Source: Lepeophtheirus salmonis
Lineage: Eukaryota > Arthropoda > Copepoda > Siphonostomatoida > Caligidae
NCBI RefSeq assembly: GCF_016086655.4
Contig: NC_052140.2
Coordinates: forward strand, 11,098,001-11,162,000
Length of the DNA stretch: 64,000 bases
Direction: 5' to 3'
Each line of letters starts with the position of its first letter. Position 1 is the stretch's first letter. Both the position numbers and the translations under genes were made by a program. The notes beneath the pieces were generated by a model. That model had not been told where the DNA came from. It was given only the letters and a program-made list of their open reading frames with translations, and did no database searches. Shown piece after piece: positions 48,441 to 59,190 of the stretch.

Positions 48441-49365
48441 TGGCAAGTTTCTTCATCAGGCAATAATTTGATCGTCCGAATATAGTATAAATAGTAACAA
48501 AATTGCACAACATAATTATGCCTTGCAATGAAATTATTCTCATATATAATGCTTACAGTGATGTTGCTTCACGATTATATTACCCCAAACAATTTTGTTT
48601 ATCAGTGGTACTTTACACGACAATTTTACCATGTAACGATTCTGTCTACAACGTTTTTACCACAATCATTTTACAGTAAACCACTATTATGTTAAACTTG
48701 TATTATGTTCAAAATATTTTTCTTTCAAAAGAACACTAAATATGTTAAATATTGCATATGAACCATACCTATTTATCCTACCTCCTATCAGGCCCAATTT
48801 TATGGTGTTGCATAAGTATACATTGCACCCACAAAAACATTGTTTGCACTTTCAATTGAAAAAAAGTACACTAAAAAAGATTCATTTTATATATATATAT
48901 ATTGTTAAAAATAATAAAATACTTGCTCACAAAACCAATTGTAAAGAAACTTGTAACAATTTCCAATTAAATACCGTTGAGATAGGAGCATCCATATCAC
49001 TCTGACTGTTCCCCAACAATAACAAAATAATTCCGTGTTTATGTATGGTGTTTTGTTTATATGTTGCTTGGCAGGATCTATTTTGTTTGCCAGAAGCAAT
49101 TTCATTCGTAAACATCATCAAATAAAAAAACAAATCACAATCCATTGTCAATTATAATTAATAGTACATTAAACTAGTATATATTTTGATGTATACTGTT
49201 GTATAAAGCTATATCACGTGAGGTCGCAATGTAGTTGTTTTATATCATTGCTGCTGTAATTGTCCGTCGGCCAGCATCGTCTGTCATTCCGGTGTTGTCT
49301 GCAAAATGCATGTACCCATAGTATATCTAGGGTGAGCACAGTAGTGACGTTGAACTTCTTCAGCT
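48441..49365. other. AT-rich spacer with a short-unit repeat at 48595-48680
   Basis: Degenerate units acgacaattttaccatgta, acgattctgtctaca, acgtttttaccaca, atcattttacagta lie at 48595-48680. An (AT)n tract lies at about 48889-48902. Otherwise nothing supported; minus-strand ORFs near 49 kb lack recognisable domains. Confidence 0.45.
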
Positions 49366-49369
49366 GAAA

Positions 49370-50260
49370 CAGTTATATATCCATTCATCAACTACCAACA
49401 CCAGCTCAATCCTGCCCGACTCGCAGCCTTTGGCTTCGTCACTACCACCCGTTGGTGGCCCATTAGGAGATCTCAGAACAACAAAGCCTACCCATGTATT
49501 TCTGAAAACATATCCAACCCCTCTGCATAGTGGAATAAAGTAGTCCTTTTGAAGCTCGTAGTTTTCTGATAGATAATGGCCATAGTTATTGCTTATCAAA
49601 GATTCATTTTTCTGCTACGCCTCCAGAAACTTTAAATAAAAAAAGAACCAATGCTTTCCATATGACTGGCTACAACAGCTGGCGCCATGCTCTAGTACGT
49701 GTAAAGGGGCTGGGAAGGCACAAGTCCAGCAAATTGCAGATGAAGTCCGTGGCATTGTGGAACGAAATGCGTACAAGGAGTGTGACTGGTACAGAGATCT
49801 CCACACTTGTAGATACAGCACAACTGGACAGGAACCACACCTATTTAGCTGCTATGTTGACATCATTCAATTTATAGCTTTAAACTAGCTGCCTTTTCGT
49901 GCCTCAAATAATACATTGGATGCAAGAGATGAGGTGGCAGTGGCCTTTTTCTAACATTGATGGACTACACCTTTAAAAAGAACAAGGACCTTGCTAGGAT
50001 TTTTAACACAATCCTTGAAAATACATCACATCACATACAAAATGAAATCATTAAAATAATGAGTACAATCATCACATAGGAAATAGTGAAAGATATAGGG
50101 AAGGCTTGGTAGACATTAAAGGTTGATGGCACCAAAGATCCCACTGGCTGTGAAAATGTATCCATCATCATTCGCTATGCAGATATGAGCAATACTATAA
50201 AGAGCAACTTGTATCAAGTCTCTGATTCAGCTAGTTGTGGTGCGCGCCTTGTCTTTTGAT
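49370..50260 (+). mobile_element. hAT-type transposase relic (TTF zinc finger / DUF4371-like)
   Basis: Plus-strand frames give GGPLGDLRTTKPTHVFLKTY (about 49450-49510), the segment before a TTF-type zinc finger. SFFCYASRNFK follows near 49610, then MTGYNSWRHALVRVKGLGRH at 49662 (GF/YxxWxxAl...GLxxH of this group). Next come ALWNEMRTRS...ISTLVDTAQL and LPFRASNNTLDARDEVAVAF (about 49890-49945). The catalytic region follows as NTILENTSHHIQNEIIKIMS...IVKDIG...TLKVDGTKDPTGCEN and VSIIIRYAD (about 50010-50190). The remaining transposase body and dimerisation domain are not found. Stops and frameshifts are present. The minus-strand ORF 49599-49360 is an antisense shadow. Confidence 0.75.
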
Positions 50261-50633
50261 TTCGGACTGAAAAACTTATGTCAACAATTGTTCATGTATT
50301 AAAAGTATTAGGTTCATAAGACCCCATTTTTATTGTATTTATTTACTGTCATGTCGACTTTAAGAATTATACTGATTTATTTTTGGACAAAGTTCAAAGT
50401 CTGAAAGTGTTCTTTCCTTGTTCAGTTAAAATCGGTTGTATTTTTAACTGACCATGTAGAATTGTTTGTTATATCAAAATATCAGTCACATGTGTTTTTA
50501 TTAGTGTGGAGTTATGTTCTTTTTTACACCTCATACATCAAACATAACGAAAATCTATGGCATATTTTAAGCTATATAAGATATCAATAAGCCAATATTT
50601 CAGCTGAAATGTTTTCCACATATCAAGACATTC
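50261..50633. other. AT-rich spacer
   Basis: Directly downstream of the hAT relic; no C-terminal dimerisation domain was recognised here. Confidence 0.35.
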
Positions 50634-50722
50634 GGCCAAATGTCCGTTCAGAAAATTGTTCTTTGTCAACATTTACATTCGGTTAATTGTCCTTCGGCGA
50701 AACGTCCAATGGCAAAAGTCCG
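50634..50722. repeat. Degenerate 15-17-bp repeat (ggcaaaaxgtcc type)
   Basis: Units cggccaaatgtccgtt, cagaaaattgttcttt, cggttaattgtccttc, ggcgaaacgtccaat and ggcaaaagtccgc follow each other. The motif resembles the reverse complement of the block at 31730-31830. Confidence 0.65.
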
Positions 50723-51688
50723 CTTACAGCGAAGAACAGACCAACATCTAGGCATAAAAAATAGTCTATTGGATAAGTGCGTTTTTCAAATTTAATTTTG
50801 CAAAGAAAATAACCAAAAAATTTGGACACAAATTTTGCAAAGAAATAGTTAATAGTATTGTAACAGGTAACAAAAACCAACCAATATTATTTCCGTACTT
50901 GCAAAAAAATAAGTTTTGGAGAATAATATTCTCCAAAAAATAACCCGCCATAACTGGTTCATTTTTTCAACTATTGCAAAAAATATGTAATAAAATGTTC
51001 CGGAAATTGAAAATATCCCAATTTCATAATAGTGTATATCATTTTATGTCCAAAATGCATCATCGTTTTTGGGCATTTCTTCTTAAAAATTGACGTTTGA
51101 TCAAAAAGAAGTGACAAAAATTTATAAAAAAAAATGAAATAAAATTAAAAAATTGACAAGTACTTTCAACAGACTTTATTTGATTTGCCATTGAAATATT
51201 TTATAAAAAGTTCATTTTACATGGTACATGAAAAAGACATAAAAATTTAATTTTTAACAATTCATTTTTTTTTTTTTTTGCACATAACTTTTTTCATTTT
51301 AAATCAATTAAAAAAACATAGTTATTCGTTTATTTGTTTCTTGAGATGCAAATTATTTTTGGATATAGAACTCATGCTGGTTTTAGGTAATTTTATCGAT
51401 AATATTTTCACCCTCAACATGTCTCCCATTGGTTATTTTCCTTCGTGGAGATTTCGTAATTTACTTGAATGGTATTATATTACAGGTTCGAACTTTACTG
51501 TAACACCTCGATCAAATTAATTTATATATACACTGGTAAGAAAGAGTTTGGGGAAAAAATCAAAATTCACTTACTTTTCAAACTACCTATGACTTTATCA
51601 TCAGATAACACAGTAATTAGGCTATTAAAATGAACAAAATTACATAAACAATTATTTGTACAAAATCAAAGTATTTTTGTCAAAAATT
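50723..51688. other. AT-rich spacer
   Basis: Nothing supported. Confidence 0.35.
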
Positions 51689-51689
51689 T

Positions 51690-51815
51690 AAGCTTCATCT
51701 AAAAAATCCTCCCTCTGCCACTATAACTGCATTACAGACTTTTGGCATTCCTGCAGTTAGTTTTTCAAGTTAGGCAGGTGTGATATAATTCTTTGTAGAC
51801 TCTGGGAGACTTCCA
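51690..51815 (-). mobile_element. Tc1-like transposase 3' end
   Basis: The minus strand gives YITPA-LEKLTAGMPKVCNA and VIVAEGGFFR-stop (about 51790-51698). The ...M.. v..aVi..GG pattern is the C-terminus of Tc1-type DD34E transposases. The rest of that transposase is not visible upstream, where an unrelated 68-codon ORF lies (52075-51869). Confidence 0.6.
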
Positions 51816-52079
51816 TCTCGAACTGGAAACAATCAATAAATCTTATCAAGTCAAACTACTTTGGATTATCATGCGGCATGCAAGGTTTCAAACATTAGCC
51901 TTTGTTGTTCATGTGGCATGGTAATAAACTCTAATGTTTTGAAATTAATGTAAGCAAAAACAAGAGACTCTGGGCTCTCTATAGGAAGGGAAAAATAATC
52001 GAATTGTTGTAATTTTATAGAATAATTATTATATAATAAAGTTATGTAAAGAGTTTTAGTAATACACTTTTGCATGATC

Positions 52080-52560
52080 TGATATAGCGTAAGTGTAACA
52101 TAATTTATGTTTTAGTGGAGACAATCTACCCATTGTTTCCGTAGCAGAAGCCCTGCCATGGGCTGAAAGTTTCCAGGGTTCACAAACAAGACACGTTGTT
52201 TTTTGTTCAGAATTTCCTATATTCATTAGATTAAATCTCCATCAAGAGCAGCAGTCATTCCAGCCCTGTTGAACATTTTAAATCCACTTTTGCTCCAAAA
52301 TATGCATCATTTTTAGAGATATCCTCTTCATTGAAGCAAAAAAATTACCAGCAATCATTTTTTTAGGTATGCAAACAGCCAATGGGCATTGGAAGGTAAA
52401 TCTAGAGAGTAAGATGTGTGCAGAAGTAATTCGAAAATCAATTCTTGTAGTTTCACCATCGTTTTGTTTGACCTGTGACACGGTGCGTTATCCAAATGAA
52501 ATAGCACTTTCTTCTTCTTCAAATGAATTCTGTTGTACGTGATTTACCTTTATTGGAAAC
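52080..52560 (-). mobile_element. Mariner transposase C-terminal half (SETMAR/Mos1-like)
   Basis: Minus-strand frame from about 52535 gives LKKKKVLFHLDNAPCHRSNK (second aspartate, LDNAP), then TMVKLQELIFELLLHTSYSL and DLPSNAHWLFAYLKK (third aspartate in YSLDL). It continues MIAGNFFASMKRISLKMMHI and the C-terminus with frameshifts to about 52180. Spacing between the two aspartates fits D34D mariners. The ORF 52481-52278 reads part of it in another frame. No first catalytic region precedes it. Confidence 0.8.
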
Positions 52561-52615
52561 CTGTTCGACATTGATCCAGACAAAATATTCTAAAAGGCTA
52601 TATTCCTGTCTGTTA
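52510..52615 (-). mobile_element. Fragment of a different mariner joined to the former
   Basis: The minus strand reads EYSLLEYFVWINVEQVSNKG, then KSRTTEF, running directly into LKKKKVLFHLDNAP. The first text matches the post-third-aspartate region of the mariner at 56.45-57.1 kb (LEYFV-GNVEQVSNEGSHSTT). So a C-terminal piece of one subtype abuts the middle of another. Confidence 0.6.
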
Positions 52616-52912
52616 GGAGGTCAAGTACTCATGTGTTCTTTTGCTGGTGTGAAAGAGTGACTGTCTTACTTCTACATCCAAGGCGAGTCTTTCATGATGC
52701 TGCAGATGTAGGGGAGGAATTTGGTGAAAAGTAAACTTAACACCTAAGCGTTGACCTTCAGGTCCTTCTAAGAAGATAAAAAGAGCATACCGTGACCTTC
52801 GTTGCTTAAAATGCCAAGAAAAAATAATTTCCTGGGGGCAGTTAGCCTTTATGATCCTAGGGACGTTATTAGGACAATTTGCCGAACATATATTATAACT
52901 CCAGTTAAGCAT
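52613..52912 (-). CDS. 99-codon ORF, unknown, in repeat context
   Basis: The product begins MLNWSYNICSANCPNN and includes FKQRRSRYALFIFLEGPEGQ and HHERLALDVEVRQSLFHTSK. Composition is balanced and protein-like. No family is recognised. It ends at the mariner fragment at 52610, and its 5' end overlaps DNA resembling the short-unit repeat (gacaatttgccgaacat). It is probably a piece of a mobile element, but could be antisense of one. Confidence 0.25.
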   Translation of the reverse strand: MLNWSYNICSANCPNNVPRIIKANCPQEIIFSWHFKQRRSRYALFIFLEGPEGQRLGVKFTFHQIPPLHLQHHERLALDVEVRQSLFHTSKRTHEYLTS

Positions 52913-53017
52913 ATGTGTTTCACATAAAACATTAAAGAAAACTTTTTTTTTTTTTGTTAAAAGTGAATCTGGATTACATTTTGGCTATTACAAATGATCT
53001 TACAAGTGTTGTCACGA

Positions 53018-53837
53018 TACCAATGTTTTCCCAACGGTTCATGTATCTATATATTTATATTGTGGAATGTTTTGTTTGATTTTAATCTTAAGCTTGAGCA
53101 AGTTATAATTTATTCATGAACAATAGAAGTTCAACAAAGTAAAAGGGAAATGATAAAAGGGATGTGTTTCTGAGCTCTCTTAATCATTAATTTAGCCACC
53201 CTTAGGCAAAAATGGCTTCCAGGGGGGCGGAAGAAGGCTTGGCACCCACTGTGTATGTAGTAATCTGTCATGAGGTCCCAGTTTTGGCTCACAGTGCTTT
53301 TGAGGGGTTCCGTGTTTGGATGAAGGACACTTCAAGCCTTCCCTCGGCATTCTCCGAAAAGATATAGTCAACGGGGTTTGAATCAGAACTGTAGGGGACA
53401 GAAATGTTAAAAAAGAGTTCAAAAGACTCGGAAGACATGAGTTTCTTTGGTGTGGAAGTTGACCTCCCCACCCTCACAAGGTTCTTTCTACGCCCTTTTT
53501 TGAAAGCTGTTTAGACAGAAAAAACTCTGATATATCTTGGGCCCACATTTACTTGAAAGGTTGGGCATATGTCGTTTTCTTTAGCTCCTCCAAGCCCAAT
53601 TTGGCCTTTAAGATAAAGCCACTCTTCCTCTCCAACATTTTGGACTTGCTAACGACGTAGATTCTGGTCTTGGAGACACCTCGAATTCTATGTAAACAAA
53701 TAAGCTGGGGGTGGTTTTGTTTGGTAAATAAATGTGTATGCTTTAATAAATCAAAATATAAATTAATTTCAATCACTCAGCCGTCATTAATTATTGAATT
53801 AGTAAGTGGTCATATTTCAATGGACTTCCCGGTATTA
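53018..53837 (-). mobile_element. Centre-deleted mariner derivative, family A copy 3
   Basis: About 820 bp. The minus-strand open frame 53776-53549 gives RIRGVSKTRIYVVSKSKMLE (helix-turn-helix) and LGLEELKKTTYAQPFK. After a short joint comes YSSDSNPVDYIFSENAEG (third aspartate region, 53430-53375), then VSFIQTRNPSKAL and the C-terminal APLEAIFA near 53220. The right end (attaattattgaattagta..cccggtat) matches copy 2. A degenerate left end (atacc...ccaacggttcatg) is proposed at 53017. First and second catalytic aspartates are absent. The plus-strand ORF 53670-53858 is a shadow. Confidence 0.75.
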
Positions 53838-55325
53838 CATTGTTTGTTTTCATTGTAATACAATCAAGCAAAAAAAAAAAAGAATAACACATTTAAACAA
53901 TTTCATAATTTTGTAGGTCATTTTCTCAAACATTTCATATTACAAATCAAATACTTTTTGTGTGTTGAATCCCTTGAACTTGGGGATTTTAAAAATAGCC
54001 CTAAATAAATTATGGCAGAAGCTCGATAGCCACACTAACCCGTGCCTGATAAAAACACAGTCAAGCCAGAGCAAGGTGTCATGTATCTAGCCCATTTGGT
54101 TAGATAATGCCGTGCTTAAACTAGTTAGTGCTGATATAGTGTTTGAACAAGAGATAACTTGTTCAAACTAGTCTAAACATTAAATATCTTGAGGAATATT
54201 TATTTTTTTGCTAATGACACCCATGATGGTGTAGATAATAACTTATTTCATTTTTCTTTAGATATGAAGTACTTTTAATTATTGGTAATTTGTTGCTTTG
54301 TTAATAGGCTTTAATTAAAAAATGTCGCATTTGAAAGCGTAAAAGGTATTTTTTTAAGGTACACTTTTTTTTAACTTATTACATTTTATTTTAGAGTAGT
54401 CAGGAAATGTGTTAAGGAAATTTGATACGAATACATCAACTTTTTTTTCCCTTAAATATCAAGATAATATTGAAGGGCACTCTAAAATACTTGAAATATT
54501 TTAGAGCCTTGTCACTAATATGATTAATAGTGCATATATCTACAATGGCAATTTCAGGTTCAAATTTTAAGTAATCTGATGAAAATAAGGCGAAGAGTAC
54601 TTACTTCGAATAAAGAATTGAGAAGCAATGCTAGTTTGAAGAAAGACTAACTTTTAATGTAACATAGTTAAATAAAATATGAAACTTAAATTTTTAGTTA
54701 CACTTTAACATTAATAAACCATCCAACAGCAAAAATGGTACAAAAACAGCATATGCTTAATTCAATAGGGTTTGATCCTCTGATTCAAAAAATAGCCTCT
54801 CTTAGAGCCTCGTGACCTTCAGAAAAAGGCCATATATATATTTTATTTTTGCTATTTTTAAAGTTCAAAGCTGTTTTAAGGCCTCGGTGTTAAAGATTTT
54901 TTTGAAAAAGGAAATTTCAGTCTGAACCAAAGTATTCGTCCACATTAGTCTGGAAAAGATCACTAGAGACAGATCCGAAAAAAATCAATATCATACCGAG
55001 TCTTAAAACTAATCTAATAATGAATGACACTTTTTTTTTGTTTTTCTTATATTATGTAACAAAAAACTAATTGAATTATTGACATTTCTTTAACAAAAAA
55101 AAGTTTTTATCATTATTCATCTAAAAGTTTGGTTTTGCATAAAATGGAATCGACTTGTTTGTTTCTATTTAATAAAAAAGGCATAAGCTATTTTTAAAAA
55201 AAAGTTTTTCATATATTGGCTTGGGCCACTCCAAAGCATATTCTCGTAGTACGGTTTGATTTGGTCTTGATCATCATATTGTATGCACTATGATATACCA
55301 TAAGGCTAGAAAAAATATGTGAGCG
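53838..55325. other. AT-rich spacer
   Basis: Nothing supported. Confidence 0.35.
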
Positions 55326-55780
55326 AGTTTCCGGCTAAAAATAAATATTGTCCATATTTAAAAATCATTAGCAACGGTCAATTTATTACTTGAAGCAGAC
55401 AATTCAGGTAAAATTACCACAAAGTTGACCTTTTCCTCACCTTTTTTAGATAAAAAAGCCTTAATAACCTAAATTTATTTTATATATACAAAAATGTCGT
55501 AGTAGACGTAATCAAAAACTATTATGGAGTAGTTTTTGTTGAAAGTTATCATTATCAAGATAAATTTAAGAAATATCACAGAGGATTTTTTTTTCAATGA
55601 AGAATATTTTTCTTGAATAAAGGGCATATAAGCTTCGTTGATCTTCAATCACTATTGGAGCTGTGATTCAGAAGATGTAAGTTGACCACTATATTCTTTA
55701 ATGAGACCTACTTCACGCTCAGCAAGATCATTAACAACTTTTTCGATCATTCCATAAGTCAGGATCGTATCAAAAAAGTT

Positions 55781-56440
55781 ATCTTCGAGACACAGACTTC
55801 CAAAAGTTGCTTTGAGTTTTCCGTAATGAGATCTTCCAGTTTTTTTTTATTCATTTGAGAGTAAAGTGTTTCATTATTAAAATTTTGCATGGCCTTTATT
55901 ATATGTCTTTTTGATTCTGAAATCAATGCACTGTGAAATAGAGCTAATCCAACAAGTTCCATAAGAAATTGAATAATTTCTTGGGTTTGAGATTCAAGAT
56001 GTCTGAATTAATAGAGGAATATTTTAGGAGGGATCTTATAAAATTCAGGTAATTATTAGGTGCACTTAAGGCTTGAGGAGCAGACATCCAGGCTCGGAAA
56101 TACATTTTCATTAAAAATACACAAATATTGCATAATCCTCACCCTTCTGTGCCAGTGAATTTGAATTGAGATCGAATCTTCAAAATTTTTAGGCAGTATA
56201 AAACTTTTGAAAGAGAGTAAGTCCGGAACAAATGTCTCTCTACCTCGTTAGTTCCTCATTATGCTTCCTTACCACCACATATACCCGGTTTTTTTTTTTT
56301 AAATTAGAAATAAATTCGGTGGGCATATTTGTGTATTTTGTGCAATTTAAATTGTAAAATAGACAACGCGTTTTTGGCTAACATGGTTGAATGCATAAAA
56401 GGATTCTTACAAAAATTCAGTAAACGTATTGTCATAATGA
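55781..56440. other. Insert sequence, unknown
   Basis: The first part of the DNA splitting the large repeat. It contains a 67-codon minus-strand ORF (55962-55759; MELVGLALFHSALISESKRH, then helical, Lys/Glu-rich text) without a recognised domain; its 3' end lies in the repeat. Confidence 0.3.
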
Positions 56441-56449
56441 TAAGGACCT

Positions 56450-57060
56450 ATTGACAATGATTCCCCGTCATCTTAGGGACATGGGAGCGTGCAAAATCGT
56501 CCGAAGTCCTGCTTTGTAAAGGAAAATAAAGTTTCTTTTTTTGTAGCGTTTTTTTTCGATACCTTTCATGTCCAAACAGGGCCTGAAGGTCAATAACTAA
56601 ATCAGTGGTATGTTTACGAAATTATTTCCCTGAAACAGCAGCATCATGAAGGATTACTTTGGATCTTGCAGCAAAAAGAGCACCCTGTAACAACAGAAAA
56701 AGAAGACTCGATTTTCTTGATTCTGAGAATGCGGTATACTTCCTAACAATCTCTTGGCCTTCTAAATGGCCGGAATTGAACCCTTTAGAGTATTTTGTCT
56801 AAGGCAATGTTGAACAGGTCTCCAATGAAGGTTCCCACAGCACAACAAGATCCCTCAAATGCGGGACAACGATGGCATTTTGGACTTTATCCAGACAGAC
56901 GGTCACGAAGGCTATGGGTCATTCTCGGGAATGTTTGAAAGTGTGGTTCAGGCTAAGGGCAAGTGTATTGATTTACTTTCAAATTCATTTCAAAATGTTG
57001 ATTTTTGTAAAAAAATTTATAAACTCGGTTAAGAAATATTGTCACAGCAACTTTTTATTT
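56450..57060 (+). mobile_element. Mariner-like transposase C-terminal half
   Basis: Plus-strand frames give QHHEGLLWILQQKE (about 56635-56680; compare the QQDSAPAH block). Then comes SWPSKWPELNPLEYFV (about 56753-56800), the third-aspartate region with D changed to E. GNVEQVSNEGSHSTTRSLK follows, then the open frame 56872-57099 (MAFWTLSRQTVTKAMGHSRE) for the C-terminal helices. The 5' part is missing and stops occur. It lies inside the DNA that splits the large repeat. Confidence 0.75.
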
Positions 57061-57719
57061 CTCGGCTTGCCAATGTTTAGGATAATTACTCCTTATTAGT
57101 TGAAAAGTATGAATCTGTCATCGATGGCAACTTTGTGGACATACTTTTTAGCTCCTTTGGTGTATTATAACACGTTTATGAAGATTTTTAACAATGTATG
57201 AAAGAAAATTTACGCATATTTATATACATAAGGTAAAAAAATTGATTAAGCATATTTAATAGAGCATGGGAAGAGAAAAGTTATTTCTTGACTTAATTTA
57301 GTGAGCTTATTGTACGTGTATACTTATAATAACGGCCACATCTAAAATTATGGTTTACATAGAAAGGACTGGAAATTTATATTATAAAAAACGGAAAGGA
57401 AATGAGACAACTGTTATCCGGTTCTACTCAAAGTCAAGTCGGTCCCGACTGTATTATATAAAAATACTTTTTTGACAAAAAATTTATAACAAGAATTCAC
57501 TAAAATGAGTGATTTTGTTTAGAGGTAGGGGGTAATTAACAAATTTGAAGAAGTTTTTTTCATGACTAAATTACGAGAAACGGGATTTACATGAAATCAA
57601 GAAATGATAACTTAAAACCAACTTGTGATTATTTAAATACTGTATCTAGTTATATTTTTAATTAAATATGTCCTCTTTCACAAACAATAACAGCTTTAAG
57701 ACGACTGTGAAAAGATTAG

Positions 57720-57915
57720 CAACTCTTGCCGATTAAAGCCATTTCCATGGCGTATTACCCTGTTACCATGGCAGGTTGGAGCGAATACAAATTTGAACAC
57801 CAACTTGTTACCAACGATAATTCAACTTCTTAATGCTCTTCTCGTAGAATCTCTTGTCCCTATTTGCAAAGAATTCCGACAACCAATGTTAAAAGGCATT
57901 CTCGTTTGTAGTATA
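57720..57915 (-). mobile_element. Mariner transposase C-terminal remnant
   Basis: The minus strand gives HWLSEFFANRDKRFYEKSIK, then KLNYRW-QVGVQ (57905-57790), matching the C-terminal domain of the mariner fragments at 3.2 and 17.6 kb. No other part of the transposase was found. Confidence 0.7.
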
Positions 57916-58324
57916 AATTCACACACTTACGACGCCTGATCATATAATCCGATGTGACCAATAGGCAGCAAGATATACTCCGTTTAAAAAAAGACAGGAA
58001 ATTCAAAATTACTTTGACCCCAATCTAATATTTGATAGTAAGGATAGCAAAGAGGCACAGTTGCAGCTGTACTATGACGTCATTATAAGACGTTCTTTGG
58101 CACTTTGTGGCCAGTACAATAAGTTAGGGTTCATTACCGAGGTTGTTTTTTTAGATAAGTTATCTACTTTAAAATGAAGAAATGTGATACTCTTATTTTG
58201 AGATGTTCCTATTGAAAAAATATGATACCTTAATTTGAGGGTTCCCTGTTGTCAGCTGATGAGAAGAGAGGTGTGAGAATCTTTGTTAACTTTATGGTAA
58301 ATTCAACGTTTTTTGAGCGTTTTT

Positions 58325-58520
58325 AGGGGTCTGACCTCATTTTTCTGACTGAATTTTTTGCCAATCTGGAATGATTATGATTTCCTAACATATATGGACT
58401 GAAAAATAAATATTTTTTACTGTTTTTATGTGTATCTTGTGGAGGGAGGGGGGGGGGCTGACCACATGTTTCCCAACGAATTTTTTGGTCAGTCTACCCA
58501 GCAATGGTAGTGAGGCTGAC
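58325..58520. repeat. Degenerate tandem duplication, 127-bp period, with G-run
   Basis: ggggtctgacctcat..gaattttttg (58326-58366) and gggggctgaccacat..gaattttttgg (58454-58490) are parallel with ctgacc at 58331 and 58458. A run of G lies at about 58448-58457. Confidence 0.6.
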
Positions 58521-59007
58521 TAAAAAAAAATTCAATGTTCTAGGGGACATAAGTAATTCAGGGGTCAAACCTTCTGTTCTTTATGGGGTAAAATTGTACG
58601 TCCGCAGGCTTTCAGACTATATGTAACTATTATTACACATATGTTTCATAGTAAGTTTGAAATATTTTTTTTATTAAATATATTATCTCTTTAATTAGTA
58701 ATAATAATTTTAAATTATATGACGTATTCAAGAGGAATTATATTAACAAAATTACAAACAAACGAAATAATTTAATATAAATTAATGCTGTCCATATATA
58801 TTCTTTTTTCCCCGGATCAAATACTAGCCTTCTTGGAAGTTTGAAAAATCATATTTATGTTCTTCCTCTCTTTTTTCTGCTTTCAGGATTGTTTTGTGAT
58901 ACGCTCAATCACGCCTTGTCTGATGAGTATGTCAATGTTCTCACTTTTTTTGGTTTAATACATTGTTGGACTCATAGCTCCCCAGAGAATCCAGCTATTG
59001 ATTAATC

Positions 59008-59190
59008 CGTAACCCCTCTTAAGTTGTCCGATAGAGGTGATGTTTACTTCTTCATAAAACAAACAATGAGTTCCTAAGTTAGGGTTAGGGTTACCCGTAG
59101 CCCCTCTTAAGTTCTCCCAAAAGGTAATGTTTTCTTCTTCATAAAACTAACAATGAGTGCCTAAGTGAGTGTTATGGTTAACCCCTTAAA
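59008..59190. repeat. Two tandem copies of an 88-bp unit
   Basis: cccctcttaagtt at 59013 and 59101, with tcttcataaaac.aacaatgagt.cctaagt in both. A partial third start (accccttaaag) lies at 59181. The unit end contains gttagggttagggtta at 59079-59093. Confidence 0.85.

Larger units (their letters stand above)
55330..58295 (+). repeat. Large repeat, forward copy, split by a 2.2-kb insertion
   Basis: Two segments, 55330-55780 and 57995-58295, each align as reverse complement with neighbouring segments of 60775-61660, where they are contiguous. Examples are tattatggagtag, gatcttcaatcacta, cataagtcaggatcg and gaggcacagttgcagctgta..gacgtcattataa. The interrupted copy therefore received DNA between about 55780 and 57990. 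Identity in the second part is roughly 85% by eye. No coding role was seen. Confidence 0.7.

Noticed and set aside
49360..49599. Minus-strand ORF as a gene
   Set aside because: Antisense of the hAT relic, whose GPLGDLRTTKPTHVFL text reads on plus.
59079..59093. gttagggttagggtta, telomere-like
   Set aside because: Only two TTAGGG units inside an 88-bp tandem repeat; arthropods usually use TTAGG, and the site is interstitial.
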